The notes beneath the pieces were generated by a model. That model was not told where the DNA came from. It searched no databases and worked only from the letters and a program-made list of their open reading frames with translations. Positions 44,096-55,317 of a DNA stretch of 64,000 bases are shown here, in pieces. How positions within the stretch are numbered: position 1 is the first letter of the stretch; each line of letters starts with the position of its first letter. The stretch is from Pristionchus mayeri (lineage: Eukaryota; Nematoda; Chromadorea; Rhabditida; Neodiplogasteridae). The stretch covers positions 7,254,001-7,318,000 of the forward strand of contig BTRK01000003.1 in NCBI GenBank assembly GCA_036245805.1, written 5' to 3'. The translations under genes were made by a program, and so were the position numbers.

Positions 44096-44573
44096 GACGA
44101 TGAAATGTTAGGAGAAAAACCATCAATCTATAGCAGAAAAATGTGGCAACATAATGCTGTAGAAATGGTGAAATCATCATGCGAATCTTATCGCTTGCAA
44201 GGAATCGGGAGCTATCTAGCAAGAACAAACCAAAACAAACAACTTATTCGATATGTTGTTCGAGCGTGAATATTATTGTATTCCCAAGATGATCCCGTTA
44301 AGATGAATCAATTTTCACATTTTCGTATCCTTGAATTGCCAACCCAGTAGGAACCCGACAATATTGTTATAGCGTTCTTTCATTGGGAATTCTCACCCGG
44401 TGGTTGTGCCCTTTTGAATATCTATATGGAGTCTCGGAGCGACAATCCTGGATGACAGTAATCACGGTTACGTGACAGCCGCTTTGAGCATCGCTTTATT
44501 TAATTTTTTTTCCATTGATGCTCATTCATATCGTCCCTTTGACCTTAACATCCCCTGGATCTCGCTTTCTTAA

Positions 44574-44818
44574 AGGATGAGTAAATTCAAACGCGCACCC
44601 GATTGGAATATGTTTCACTTAGAGACGCACTCTCTTCAAGTCGCGTGCTATCTCGCCCCCTTCCCTGAGCTTTCCCTGATCTGGCTCCCAGCCAACTTGC
44701 TATAACTCTGTTCGGAATGGAGATATCAATGTGAAAATTTCGGAGCTTATTATCGTTGTGGAGCTCTAGGCAGTGCATATGATAGATTCAAAAATTGAAT
44801 TTTGAGTTTACTTCTCCT
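44574..44818. mobile_element. TTAA-flanked MITE 1 (piggyBac-like ends)
   Basis: AGGATGAGTAAATTCAAA … TTTGAGTTTACTTCTCCT, flanked by TTAA on both sides (44570-73, 44819-22). 245 bp, no coding frame. TTAA target duplication is characteristic of piggyBac-type elements. Confidence 0.75.
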
Positions 44819-44861
44819 TTAAGTTTTTCTACTTTGAATATAATTATCGACCCTACCTTAA

Positions 44862-45149
44862 AGGGGTGCTCCGGGGAATATCCAGTCACCCATAGTGACA
44901 GTGTGGATATTGTAGAGGCCACTAACCCGATCATAAATCACTTTGTCCGATGTTCCACAGAGGCCTCTGATGCGATTTACATACGCGCAAAGTTCATTGA
45001 TAGCGCAGGGTCGTGACTGATTCTTTTATGTTTCACTCACTTGGCTTATGTTTCGTTTCTTTCTCTGGCTAAATTTACTACAGTTTCCCATTGAAAGCGC
45101 AGAATTTTCGTGGTGGGACTCCCTAACATTCATTCCCCGGAGCACTCCT
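44862..45149. mobile_element. TTAA-flanked MITE 2 (piggyBac-like ends)
   Basis: AGGGGTGCTCCGGGGAAT … ATTCCCCGGAGCACTCCT, flanked by TTAA (44858-61, 45150-53). 288 bp. It begins 43 bp after MITE 1 and ends 81 bp before the F-box gene start. Confidence 0.85.
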
Positions 45150-45230
45150 TTAAATGATATATTTTACTGTATTTTGTTTTGTTCGATGCATTATCATCTT
45201 CTCTCATTCACACTTATTTCTAGCACCTCG

Positions 45231-47572
45231 ATGTCGTCTGCTGAAATCCCAACTCTAACTAATATAAACCCGGACGTCATTCGTGCAATCATCAGAGCGG
45301 GACAGGAGCACCTCGACACTATGCGACTTGTGTGTTTTTTTAATTCATCTCGTTCTTTTTATTCATTTTGTTAGAAGTGGGTAAATGCAAGGGTTTCACA
45401 TTTTGGAGCAAAAAAGGTAAAGGTAAAGTCGCACCGTATATCTAGGAATTTTCCAATTCCCCGTCCCCAATGGTTAGGCGCCTTGGTTGGGCGGAGTCGG
45501 TGTCGAGCCCGGGAGAAATGGATCGGTTGGGCGCGCCATAGACCACTACACCACTTCGACTCTAAAGGTAAAGGTACATCCCGTCTTCGAGACTGGGCTC
45601 GCGGGAGAACACTGCTAGGCCAGTGTCAATTTGGGCAGATTCAGTCCGAAGTGCCCACCTTTCGCCAGACCTATTTACCTGAGTGATCTAGTCACGGCCG
45701 GGAATCGAACCCGGGAGGAATGGAGCTATTGGGCGCGCCATAGACCGCTACACCACTTCCCCTCTTTTTGGAGTACTAGGTCGGATAAGAACTATGAGAT
45801 TACGCTGCCTTTATATTCTGCAACTAATCTTTCGTATAATCTGGAAATACCCCACTCTACATTGCGCAATGAATGTATACCGTAAAACACTGAACATTTC
45901 GCAGATTTCTCAAAAATGGAACGAGCTAGCTCAAGAGCACCTAACTTTTCGCAAGCAGCTCCCTGTGATCGACTACTTCCGCATCGACAATACAAATGGA
46001 GGAACTAAGATGAGGATGCGCGTACCGGAAAAATTCCGATATTTCTTTGGTGTTGAGAAATGGAACAACGATCAGAACAAAAATGTGAGTCATTGTGACG
46101 ATTCCAAAAATAAACATTCCGTTTCTGATGGGTTCTGGCAAATATATTAAAGTTCTTATTTTTGGGCGTTATTGCGCATTTTAACATAATTTTCGGGTAT
46201 GTGTGATGCGCGCTATGTATACGAACTATGGAGTGCACATGATCCATACCTGAAAATCATACAAAATATGTCCAAAACGCCCAAAAAGAGGCACTTGCAA
46301 TCAAGAATATTGCAGGTATTTGAATTCGAACTGAAGGAATCTTCAAGCGACAAAATTAATCATTTGTATGATAGCATTTCTAGCCGGATCTTCGGGCGTT
46401 CTTCTCAAATTGACAGATTTGACCTCAGTGCTTTGGATTTGAACGGATACAATAGTAAAGAGTTACTTCGTACCCTGCATCAAGCAATCCGTGGTCATCC
46501 CATCAATGAAATCGCCTTCCACGAAGCCCAACTCTTCAATCAGCCAGAGTATGTTTCGATTTTTTTTCGATAGTAGCAGGTGCATTGTATCAGGGCCGAA
46601 AGAGCCAACTTGGTTGTCTTAGGAAGCAATGATTCCCTTCTATGCCATTATCGTTCCCTCTGAGAGTTTACCTCCATTTCAGACCTTGGATTCTGGCGCT
46701 GGTTGCCGACATTACTTTCGAACGCACCTTATTTTTCACCAGCTTCTCAGGAAGAAGTGCGTGATGCTATTTGAATAGACAATTATCTAATATATTTAAC
46801 GAGAAAATGTCACACTAGGTAATAATCAAACAAATGTACAAAAATTTCGCATAATCATTATTGACACTTTGAGAACCTAACATGCTGGTGCACAGTTCTA
46901 TTTTTGGCAATCATCCGTCGTGATCATCAGACCTAGTGCAGAAAAAATATTAAAATTTCTTGTTAAATTCGTTAAATTCGTCTCAATATACTGACATTTT
47001 GCGTACGAGGAAATTCGCTCTTTTTGAATTTGAAAAATAGAGCGCGATTTTTTGTGAGATGTTGTTCTTGAACTTTGCTTAATACTGCGAAATAGCCGAG
47101 AGCGACTGCTGGGAAGAGTTCGTAATTCGGATATGTTGAGGCTTCTCCACTCTCTTCTCCGCGCTCATTCCTTTCATTCAACTAAAGCCTACGCTCGGTC
47201 TCGAATGGAGCCACACAATGGACAGACGAGGACACGTGGAGCAGATGCTGCAGCACATCTTGTACATAAAGGAATATGATCCCACGTTCCCTCAGGTAAT
47301 AATAACAACAATAAAAACAACAACAACAACAATGATAATAATTTCAGATGCCGCCCAATTATGATTGGCGTGAGCAGGCGGTGGAGGCGCTAAGATACGT
47401 TTATTCGGAATCGGAATCGGATAGTTTATTCGAGAAGTACAACAGATTCGAATGTGCGCATATCACAAATAAATTCAATGAGACGGGCGTGGCTGATGCA
47501 ACAATGGTAGAAGATAAACGTGGAAAAGCGATTTTTCACATTCTTGTAAAGAGAAAAGTTAGAGATGAATGA
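45231..47572 (+). CDS. F-box-type protein gene (6 exons)
   Basis: Exons: 45231-45329, 45905-46084, 46316-46548, 46683-46756, 47188-47295, 47348-47572 (TGA). The N-terminal 50 residues match the F-box pattern: 'INPDVIRAIIRAG' then 'LDTMRLISQKWNELAQEHL' (usual core: helix … LRLVSKxWNxLA), joined across intron 1. F-box proteins dock substrates to SCF ubiquitin ligases through SKP1. The C-terminal part (FRYFFGVEKWNNDQ, DLSALDLNGYNSKELLRTL, HVEQMLQHILYIKEYDP, WREQAVEALRYVYSESESD, AIFHILVKRKV) is lineage-specific and unassigned. Exons 1-3 and 5-6 join in phase; exon 4 (EPWILALVADITF…) leaves phase 1 where exon 5 needs phase 0. A small exon is therefore missing from the model or a base is off. Intron 1 holds a SINE, intron 2 a MITE-B, intron 4 a MITE-A-like end. 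Confidence 0.6.
45416..45770 (-). mobile_element. tRNA-derived SINE, dimeric, in F-box intron 1
   Basis: On the minus strand the head reads GAAGTGGTGTAGCGGTC (box A) and CCCGGGTTCGATTCCCGG (box B with its T-stem), so a tRNA origin is clear. A second, related tRNA-like half follows (ATAGACCACTACACCACTT / GTCGAGCCCGGGAGAAATGG on +). The 3' tail is CTTTACC repeats (AAAAGGTAAAGGTAAA on + at 45410). It is too long and unstructured between boxes to be a functional tRNA gene. Confidence 0.8.
46153..46292. mobile_element. MITE-B, divergent copy
   Basis: 'tttttgggcgttattgcgcatttt' faces 'aaaatatgtccaaaacgcccaaaaa', core 'gggtatgtgtgatgcgcgctatgta'. It lies in F-box intron 2. Confidence 0.6.
47296..47345. 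repeat. (AAC)n/(AAT)n microsatellite
   Basis: Fills the last intron of the F-box gene (AATAATAACAACAATAAAAACAAC…). Confidence 0.7.
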
Positions 47573-47702
47573 CTTATTATTTGCTAATACGTTGATAAAC
47601 TTATTCGCATTATCATTATGTTAATATCATTTATCGAATCAGAAAGGCATGTTATAGGGATGAATGAGCTTAGGCATAGTATTATTCGTGTAGTATTATC
47701 TA

Positions 47703-49914
47703 TTAATGGGCCTTCTCAAGATATTTTGAACTGCTCTGCGCACGAATTAGTGGAACTCCGCCTTGTACTCCCTGCGATTAAATGAATAAATTAGCAATTA
47801 ATTAATTAAGGAAACACTCTCAATTGGAAACATTCAACACACTCGTTTTGTGGAGAAGCTAGGAGGAGAAGAAAAAGGGACGGCATTGCAGAAGTGATAT
47901 ATGACCTACAAAAAGGGATTTTATATTAGAAAAGCGAAGTCGACTCATTCTGGGATGACTTTGCACGACTATTCTCGTAAGACATGAAATGGCTCAACTC
48001 TTCGTGCTTCCTCTTCCTCTTCGTCCTCTTCGTGCTCTCTCACAGATTAGAGTGGCGAGAGATTGAGTAGGATGTAGTGAGAGTGGTTCAGATTGGCAAA
48101 CTGCAGTGAACAATAATTCTGTAAATCCGGAAAAAATGAGGGAGGTCTGCATGGAATTGAAAATCTTGAAATTGTTTTGGAATAAATTACGACTACATTA
48201 TTTTTACAAACCGTATCATTATTGTGGTGAAAGTAATGTTTGAAATAAAGTGGCAGGATATGTAAAATACTTCAAACTTACATGCTCATCGACGGCCAGC
48301 AATGCCATATGGAGTGGATGGTTTGCTTGGATGAGATGACAGAAGGATCAAATAACATGAAGAGGACGAACAACAAGAAAGACGGACAAGGGGATCTGTT
48401 CACTATTCATCTCCTATCAAGCATACTGAGAATTCGTTTTGAGATAACTACCAATCATTGACCGGTCTACTAGCCCTTGATTATTTTCCCACCATTTTCC
48501 GCATTGCTTTAAATTGTCCGCTGACTCAGTTTTAAATTGTTTTTAAAAACAATTTGTCAATGATTTCGAAAATAAATCCGGATGATAACATACACTGGGG
48601 AAATCCGGGCGGCGTGTTCTTGTTGGTTTCGGGCAGTTTGGGGTCGTCCAACTTCGGTTCGGTAGTAGGTTCAGGACCATCGGTGACTGCAGGAGGGCAT
48701 TATTGGTTTTATTGTTGATGGCTGTTTCCTTCATTTTTGTAGACGCAACCGTGGATTTGAGATGTTCTTTGAATTCGTTTACTGGACAGTAACAAATACT
48801 TGTTTCTCGCAGCGGAACAAGTGGCGATTTCGTTCAATTCCGATGCATGATATAATTTGGGGTTTCCCTTTTTAGGTAGTATTGCGTAGTTTTCGGGTTA
48901 TTCCAGGTGCGTCATATATCTCGGGATATTGTCAGTTAAACATTTCACAAATCTTAAACTACCCGAATAGTGGCACCATAATCTAATTAGATTATAATTA
49001 GACACCAACATCTAATGAGACTGTATCGTCGCGCCTCGGGCGTAGATAAATTGGTATTATTATAGATTAACTGATATATATATAATGCTCACTTTCTTCG
49101 GGTGCGGTAGTCGTTGGCTCGACCGCTTCAATTGTTATCCATGTACCTTCGGTCTCAAAATTCCACTCGGTTAGATCGGGAACTTCGACCTGTGTGCCGT
49201 CCTTGAAGGAGAAGATGCCTGCAAGGAAGGGGCTATCATACATATCGATGAGAACTATGACGAATGAGAACAATGACGTCATCGCGTCTTTGACATGCCA
49301 AAGGGGTGACGTCATATTTCTCATCCGGCGATGGATTCGCCTTAGCAATGGATTCGCAAGAGATGACTCTCTAAGCAATACTTTTGTGCAGTAAATTCCC
49401 AATTTTCGTTGCGGCGTTCTGCAGGAACACGTTTTGCTCATTATATGTGGTATATCATCGTTCTCGTAGGTGAGGAAGCACGAACAGTTAAAGAAGGAGT
49501 CTCGGCAACCGAGAACGAGAGCTCTCTCGGCTCGCGCGCTCTCTCTCGCTCGTTCCCTGAGCAATTTCAACTGATGCCCATGGCTGGCAATCAGCCAAGT
49601 TGCGAGAATTCAGTTCAACAGAGATGCAAAAACACGCAATTTTCAGAGTCGCTTCTCGTTAGGGAAAGCTAGACAATGGTAATGAAAGGGCCACATTAGT
49701 TTTGCCTTTATTACTCCTTTAAGAGGGACAGGTTCATTCGCATAGTGTATTCCGTCGATGCAATATTGGGTTTTCGAAGCCTCCTCTTTCAAGTTTTTGT
49801 ATTTCGCTTTAAACTTGAAAGTATGCCAACCTTTTCCTGTTCTTTCTTGATTAATTAGCCTCTTTACCACATCATCCGGAAGCGAGTCGAAGCTGGGATA
49901 CTTCGGTTTCCCTC
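47703..49914 (-). CDS. Acidic Pro/Thr-rich protein gene, 3' part (5 exons)
   Basis: Minus-strand exons that join in phase: 49218-49093 (IFSFKDGTQVEVPDLTEWNF, ETEGTWITIEAVEPTTTAPE), 48686-48594 (ITDGPEPTTEPKLDDPKLPE), 48325-48282 (NHPLHMALLAVDEH) and 47771-47703 (GVQGGVPLIRAQSSSKYLEK + AH, TAA). An upstream exon begins at 49914 after TGTTTCAG (GKPKYPSFDSLPDDVVKRLI, KGWHTFKFKAKYKNLKEEAS, TQYCIDGIHYANEPVP); its donor is uncertain, possibly near 49684. A Thr/Pro/Glu stalk between two short conserved-looking blocks suggests an extracellular or cell-surface protein, but no domain is recognised. The last exon overlaps a fragment similar to the Cys-rich gene's C terminus (REYKAEFH in another frame), so that exon's reading frame is less sure. 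Confidence 0.4.
49246..49336. mobile_element. MITE-A short copy
   Basis: 'gagaactatgacg…tgacgtcatcgcg' faces 'ggggtgacgtcatatttctcatccgg'; ends degenerate. A MITE-C half-copy follows at 49385-49425. Confidence 0.45.
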
Positions 49915-50124
49915 CTGAAACAATTGTGACGCTAGGCCGGACACTGATTTACAGTTGACTTATTGGACATCGTTTAGGCTTCATTGTAGGTTGTATCGTT
50001 TAGCTTGCTTATCTTTTTGGTTGCAGGCGCGCTATAAAACAAATGCTCATTAGATATTTTGCGTATACTGCGCGTAAAAGCTGGGATACTTTGTTTTCAC
50101 TCCTAAATAGATGGATTCTTGATT

Positions 50125-50254
50125 AGGGTTCTCTTATTGGAAAATTTTTATATCATTGTCAGATATGCTTCATGCTCACTACATATATGAACTATATAGT
50201 GTACATGCAACATATCTGAAAATGATGCGAAAATTTTCCAATAGGAGAACCCTA
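50125..50254. mobile_element. MITE-B copy
   Basis: AGGGTTCTCTTATTGGAAAA … CCAATAGGAGAACCCT, 130 bp, TA-flanked. Confidence 0.8.
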
Positions 50255-50308
50255 TTCTTCATGAATAGCTCTCTTCATTCTGCGTGGTCTCTTACTGGAC
50301 AGACATAT

Positions 50309-50538
50309 CTGGTGTCTTCCAACCAGTTGCTGGGGAACGCGCCAGCAACTGGTCAGAGCACTGATTAGCAACTGGTGATCATAAATGTCGACCAATCTAA
50401 CTGGGTAACTATAACTGGTCAACCAGTTAGAGTGGGCGGAGCTTAGGCTAACCAATTGCTAACCAGTGCCCTGACCAGTTGGTAAGTGCTCTGTACAGTT
50501 GCTGGTGCGTTCCCCAGCAACTAGTTGGAAAACACCAG
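50309..50538. mobile_element. Short foldback element (CAGTTGCTGGGGAACGC)
   Basis: CTGGTGTCTTCCAACCAGTT … AACTAGTTGGAAAACACCAG palindrome of 230 bp with repeated CCAGTTGC/GCAACTGG words inside. A MITE-A end follows at 50600-50690. Confidence 0.75.
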
Positions 50539-50820
50539 AGATGTAGAGAGTGGACGTTATGAGGGGAATCAGCTCTAAAAAGGCAGTGAGACGGTGGTCT
50601 GATCTCTGTAACACTATGAGAACTGTGACGTAATGCCGCCTTTGATATATCGAATGGCGTCATAGTTATAATCCGACCTAGCGCGCTGTAACCTCTACTG
50701 CCTGAACCCAGGGCTGTCGGAGAAGGATATGACTTTTTTTCATTCTACTCGCACCGATCTGATCATGTAGCATGAAGAGACCATTTCTCAAGAAGTAAGT
50801 ACGACTCACACCCCTTACAT

Positions 50821-50944
50821 GTGCATTAGGGATGGCTTCGCAAGAAATTGCTCTCTTCAAACTACACACTCTCTCACCTATCAGACCGGCGAGAAAGTGT
50901 GTGGTATGAAGAGATCGTTTCTTGCCAAGCCATCCCTAATGCGC
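50821..50944. mobile_element. MITE-D copy
   Basis: GTGCATTAGGGATGGCTTCG … AAGCCATCCCTAATGCGC with inner CACTCTCTC/GAGAAAGTGTG. Confidence 0.7.
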
Positions 50945-51116
50945 ACAACTCGAGCGGAAGGTTTGCGATAAAGTAAATATCTGATAATGAATACAATTGT
51001 ACTTACCCTTATTATTACTCTCCTTGAGCTAGATAGTATTATAACTAGATCGAACAGTTTTAGAAAAAGTGAAAGGATTATCCAAAAGGGGAACAAATCC
51101 CCGCGAATGCACTCAC

Positions 51117-51338
51117 CCGTAATAATACTCTCCGTCTTCGCATTCAACCAGTGCTTTTTCCCCCAATAAGTAAGCATAACTTTAGAGTTACTGCGTTTGA
51201 GTAAAGTGAGAGAAAGTGGAACAAATCCAAATACATGCACTTACCCGTTTTAATACTCTCCGTCTTCGCGTTGACCATCGCAGCGAGTGCGGCGGCGTTA
51301 TCTCTCGATCCTGCGGTCTTGCACGTGGTCGAGGTAGC
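51117..51338 (-). CDS. Two orphan exons from a tandem duplication
   Basis: Minus-strand 51338-51245 (after ATCTGCAG, donor G|GTAAGT, phase 0 to 1) reads TSTTCKTAGSRDNAAALAAM then VNAKTESIKT. 51153-51117 (after AAAAAG, phase 1 to 2) reads ALVECEDGEYYYG. The sequences around the two donors ('aacgcgaagacggagagtatt' and 'aatgcgaagacggagagtatt', then 'ggatttgttcc') are near-identical, so the segment of about 125 bp was duplicated; the two copies are read in different frames. They could be upstream exons of the 47.7-49.9 kb gene, but the next phase does not match. Confidence 0.3.
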
Positions 51339-51399
51339 CTGCAGATGACATATTTCTACACAAAATTTGGAAATAGTCGTTGCGGCCTTCTGCGAGATT

Positions 51400-52363
51400 T
51401 ATGCAACGTCTGACACTCATCAATATATTGATTGACGCGAGATCACGCAGAATTCAGATAACGATATAAGACGATTCGGGAATTTGAGATACCTCTCGAA
51501 TGTTTCCTGTTTTGGGTTTGTTCTTGTTAATTTCGAGTATGTTTCAGGTAGTCTAGGCTCAGCGTGTCAGATGAGTAATTTGACGGCGCCAATCAATGAA
51601 TGTTTGGTTTTCTTCATCCTATTAAATTTGTGTGAAACATATTTTTCGTTCACATTTTCGCCAATCTGAGCGATCGATGTAAATGAAAAATGAGAGTGGA
51701 TAATGGTCTCCTACGATGAATTGTGTAGGTTTCATTCGGAACTTATAACGATTCCAATAGGAAAATATAGAAAACTCGTGAAACTCACTTCAAATGTAAT
51801 CTCATTTAATGCGATCTCAAAGAAGCCCAAACCTGATGTTTAAGGCAACGTAAGTACTCATAGGGGGCCTAATTCAAAAATCTGTCGGACAGATTTGTAG
51901 TCAAGAGAGGATGCTATCACACTTCGAAAACCGCGTATCATAATTTATTTTCGTTAAACCAAAAAAAGTTAGTCAAACATGCCTAAAAATCGAAAAAAAA
52001 GGTGTTATACTGGAGTCGTTAAAGTTATGAGTGAAAATCGTAAAAACTATAAAGTAAGTATATTAAACGATGTAAAATGAGTTGGGCTACCTCGTGTGCT
52101 ATAACAAGTACAGCTACTCTTTGATAGTGAACAGTAGTACTTCGAAATAGCCAGGTTTCGATCGATTTCACTAAAAAATCAACTTTTTCTCGATCAGGGA
52201 AAAAGTTATATGTATATCGTTTTCATAGCTCTATACGCAAAGCCTTTTCGAAAATAATTGTCAGACAGAATTTTGAATTTTTGATTTTGAACGGCCTAGC
52301 ATTCAAAACCGTGGACACATTCAAATTAAAACCATTATGTAATACCAATGATAACTCAATGTA
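51400..52363. other. AT-rich intergenic region
   Basis: No gene or definable element. Confidence 0.4.
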
Positions 52364-53604
52364 TTAGGTTGGCATGAAAGTCTTTGTCACTGGTTTTGTT
52401 TTTACACTGCTCGCCGCAAATGCCCTTTGGTGTTGCCTCGTTGCTAGTGAATAACAGTCAGTGATTGGCCTTTATAGTAAACAACTTCCCATTCCTTTTC
52501 CTTCAATCAAGCTCTAGTAGAACAACGATGTATGTTACTGGTGCCACTCACGTCCGACATGTTCTGCTTTGCCTCTCTCTATCCTACACCACGATGAAGG
52601 ATTCGGAGACCCTACTGAAGAATGTTTATCACACACATGCCCCCTCTACAACGCCTGCAGGAATTGGATCCATCTCTCCGAAGAAGACGACTTTTCCCTC
52701 TATGATGATGATCGATCTGGGAGACCGCGTTTGATACATTTTGAGACTTTGTAGAAAGCTGCTTAAACGAGCCCATTTCAAAATGCCCGTGAAATGACTA
52801 TTGCACTTAGAGTCCACCATTGCACTGTCAAAAAAGGATTGATATATCTTGGAATGAGGAAATTAATCGGTCGATTAAAATCTCATGATCTGATCCAAGC
52901 CAGTCATGACCTTCGAGTCGACGATTCCAATATTTTCCTCATTCTCCGAAGTGGGGATCGACGGCTGGAACGGCTCATAACGGGGAATGAGAAGTGAGTC
53001 CTCTACGATAACAACCACATTAGAGCCGAGTGGGTTGGAGAAGGAGAGATTCCACAGGGTATCCCCAAACATGACCTGCACCCCACGTTTTTCTATGTTG
53101 TGTGGAGTGGATGGCGTGATCTACTCGGAGCTACTACCTGAAGGCATGACAATCACCGGGGCCAAGTACGTCTCACAATTACAGAATTTGAAGATTGAAG
53201 TCGATCGTTCAATGCTGAAGGACAAGAAAGTGTATAATCAGCAAAATGACCCCCGTCCCCAGGACTCCAATCAAGTCAAGCAGGAACTGGCTGGATATGG
53301 TCGGATGGTTCTCCCTTACCCCCCGTATTTTCCTGACTTGGCCCCTTCCGATTAGTGGCTTTTTGCTGACCTGACCCATGCCGTTTGAGGTAGGGCCTTC
53401 AATTCACGTGGAAGTCTCGAGGTTGAACTCGAGCAATACTTTCATTCACACCCAGTCCGGTTCTAAAGGGAGGGGATCCATAAATTGCAGGTACATTGGG
53501 CACGTATTGTCAATAAAGTGGGCAATTATAATTGAACTCATGATATTGTTTCCTCAAAGAAATAAAGTTTTGAAAAAGTGACAAAGACTTTCATGCCAAC
53601 CTGA
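52364..53604 (+). mobile_element. Mariner, family 2, copy 2 (dead transposase)
   Basis: TTAGGTTGGCATGAAAGTCT … AGACTTTCATGCCAACCTGA with TA flanks; 1241 bp. The transposase blocks RVHHCTVKKGLIYLGM, RLITGNEK, GVDGVIYSELLPEGMTI are split by stops and a frameshift near 53000. The same PSD-TAG lesion as at 31327 is present, so both copies descend from an already dead element. Confidence 0.85.
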
Positions 53605-53870
53605 TATATATTAGTAATCTTAGTCATTAGCGTGCATAAGATGAGCATCATAGATGCCTATCGAAAGGTTGTTCGCTCTTATTTTTATTGTTTCCCTAGC
53701 ATAAGTTATGCGCAATAATTCCCTCTTATTTTCCCCTCTCATTGACCGCTCTTCGAGCCGCGATCAATTAGAAATGGATCGCCACGAAGGACAAAGGAAT
53801 TTTTCATTTTGACACGCTGTGCTAGGTATTGCTTAGTGTAAAATGAAGATGAAAAGGTGATTGCTTACAC

Positions 53871-54750
53871 TGTTTTGTGCCGGAGCTGCTTTATTGACCG
53901 CTTTTGGAGCCGATTTCGCTATTTGAGCTGCAATGAATTAGAGTCATCTTATTGGAATCTTATTGAAATCATTTGCATCAATTTCATATATGTTTCCCGT
54001 GCTCTATATATATGATCTATATAGTGTACGTGAAACATATTTGAAAATGATGCAATTGGTGCCAATAAGATTCCAATAAGAGAACTCTAATATGAATTTG
54101 AGAAGGGATACGGTGGGGATACGGTATTTGCATTCTCAAAAAGGATACAGTCACTTCATTTTCCGTACTGTTACGCCGCACAGTCTTTCATGAACTTTAG
54201 CATTTTCACCAGCAAACGAGGTTTCCCGATGTTCCGATTGTATTGCCTAGGAAGCTACTGAATAGCGAATTGTGATCTGTTTTTTTACTCGTGAACAAGA
54301 GCCACAACAAACCCTGAGACATCGGCGCGCTCTTGGCCGGTGCCGGAGCCGCGTTTTGCTTCTGCGCTTTCGCTGACAATTTATTGATCATGTCCACAAG
54401 CGCGCGTGCATCGGCCTGAAATTCAAAATTCGTGTATTCCTCTCCATGTGCTACACACAAATCAGAATTAGTCGCGTGCGGCGCACTGTAAGAGTCACGG
54501 ATCTATTCGTTTTGTGTTTTTATCCAACCCGTAACGTAGACCCATAGCGTATAAAGCAGATATTCAAATCTTTCGAAGCTAACTATTTTCGGAATATTCA
54601 ATGGGGAATTTTAGTTGTATTTGTTTTGAGAGGGAAGAGAAAGTTGCACGACTTTAAGTCGAAAATTTCAGTGAAAAAATCAAACTTTACCGTATCTACA
54701 TTCCCGACCAGACAGAGCAGGGAACATAAGAGAAGTGGGAGACACTTCAT
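53871..54750 (-). CDS. Small secreted Ala/Lys/Pro-rich protein (3 exons seen)
   Basis: Exon 1 (54750-54691) encodes a signal peptide MKCLPLLLCSLLCLVGNVDT and ends in phase 0 (GTAAAG). Exon 2 (54415-54313, after GAATTTCAG) reads ADARALVDMINKLSAKAQKQ, NAAPAPAKSAPMSQ and ends in phase 1. Exon 3 (53927-53871, after CATTGCAG) continues in phase with QIAKSAPKAVNKAAPAQN, repeating the AKSAP/APAQ theme. It either stops shortly after (TAA at about 53835) or splices on. An alternative third exon at about 54252 gives a short TGA-terminated tail. MITE-B and a MITE-C half lie in the introns. Secreted; function unknown. Confidence 0.5.
53939..54089. mobile_element. MITE-B copy
   Basis: AGAGTCATCTTATTGGAATC … CCAATAAGAGAACTCT with the ATATGTTTCCCGTGCTCTATATA core, inside the preceding gene's intron. 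Confidence 0.75.
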
Positions 54751-54949
54751 ACCCTGGAATTTGGTTAAATTGGTTAACATAGTTAAATAAAAAAGGCAAA
54801 GGAGAATTTGAAAAAAAAAGAAAGGAAGGGCTGGGAATCTTGGAAGAAAGTGAAGATCGATCGGTTCCTTTATATCATCCACTTCTTCTTCTTTCCAGTA
54901 CTAAAATGCTAGTATGTTGTATGTTTACAACCGTTTGAAGCGGCATTTT

Positions 54950-55042
54950 GAGCAATCGTCTTTCTCTCTGCAGTTTGCACGCTCTCTCGCTGGTCAGAGA
55001 AACGAGAGAGCGTGCAAACCGAAGAGAGTCAGACGATTGCTC
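54950..55042. mobile_element. MITE-D copy
   Basis: GAGCAATCGTC … GACGATTGCTC with the central 'gcacgctctctcgctgg' / 'gagagagcgtgc' hairpin. Confidence 0.75.
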
Positions 55043-55317
55043 CAACATTTTATGTCGCTGTGGCGTTTCTCTTATCCTCCTTCACTTTCTCACCTCTTGC
55101 GTTTGCTTCCAGAAACCAAACATCGATTGAAACTTTTAAATTTCGTATAATAAGTTCTCAATGGGGACCGAAAACAAACGATTATCGATTGATTATGTAT
55201 GGCCAGTTAGCCTTTACTCGTCCTTTAAACTTTTGCCTTTACTCGTCCTTTAAACTCTTGTTTCATCTCATCACTATAGTTGTCAAAAAAATATCGATTG
55301 ATTGAATTTCATCAGTT

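Noticed and set aside
45691..45765. Functional tRNA gene on the minus strand
   Set aside because: Boxes A and B are good, but the segment between them is too long and unpaired, the copy is dimeric with a repeat tail, and a fragment occurs elsewhere: a SINE.
47746..47775. Terminal exon of a second Cys-rich gene (REYKAEFH)
   Set aside because: The similarity to the 43.2 kb gene is real at the DNA level, but no upstream exons of that family are found and the same bases fit another gene's last exon in phase.
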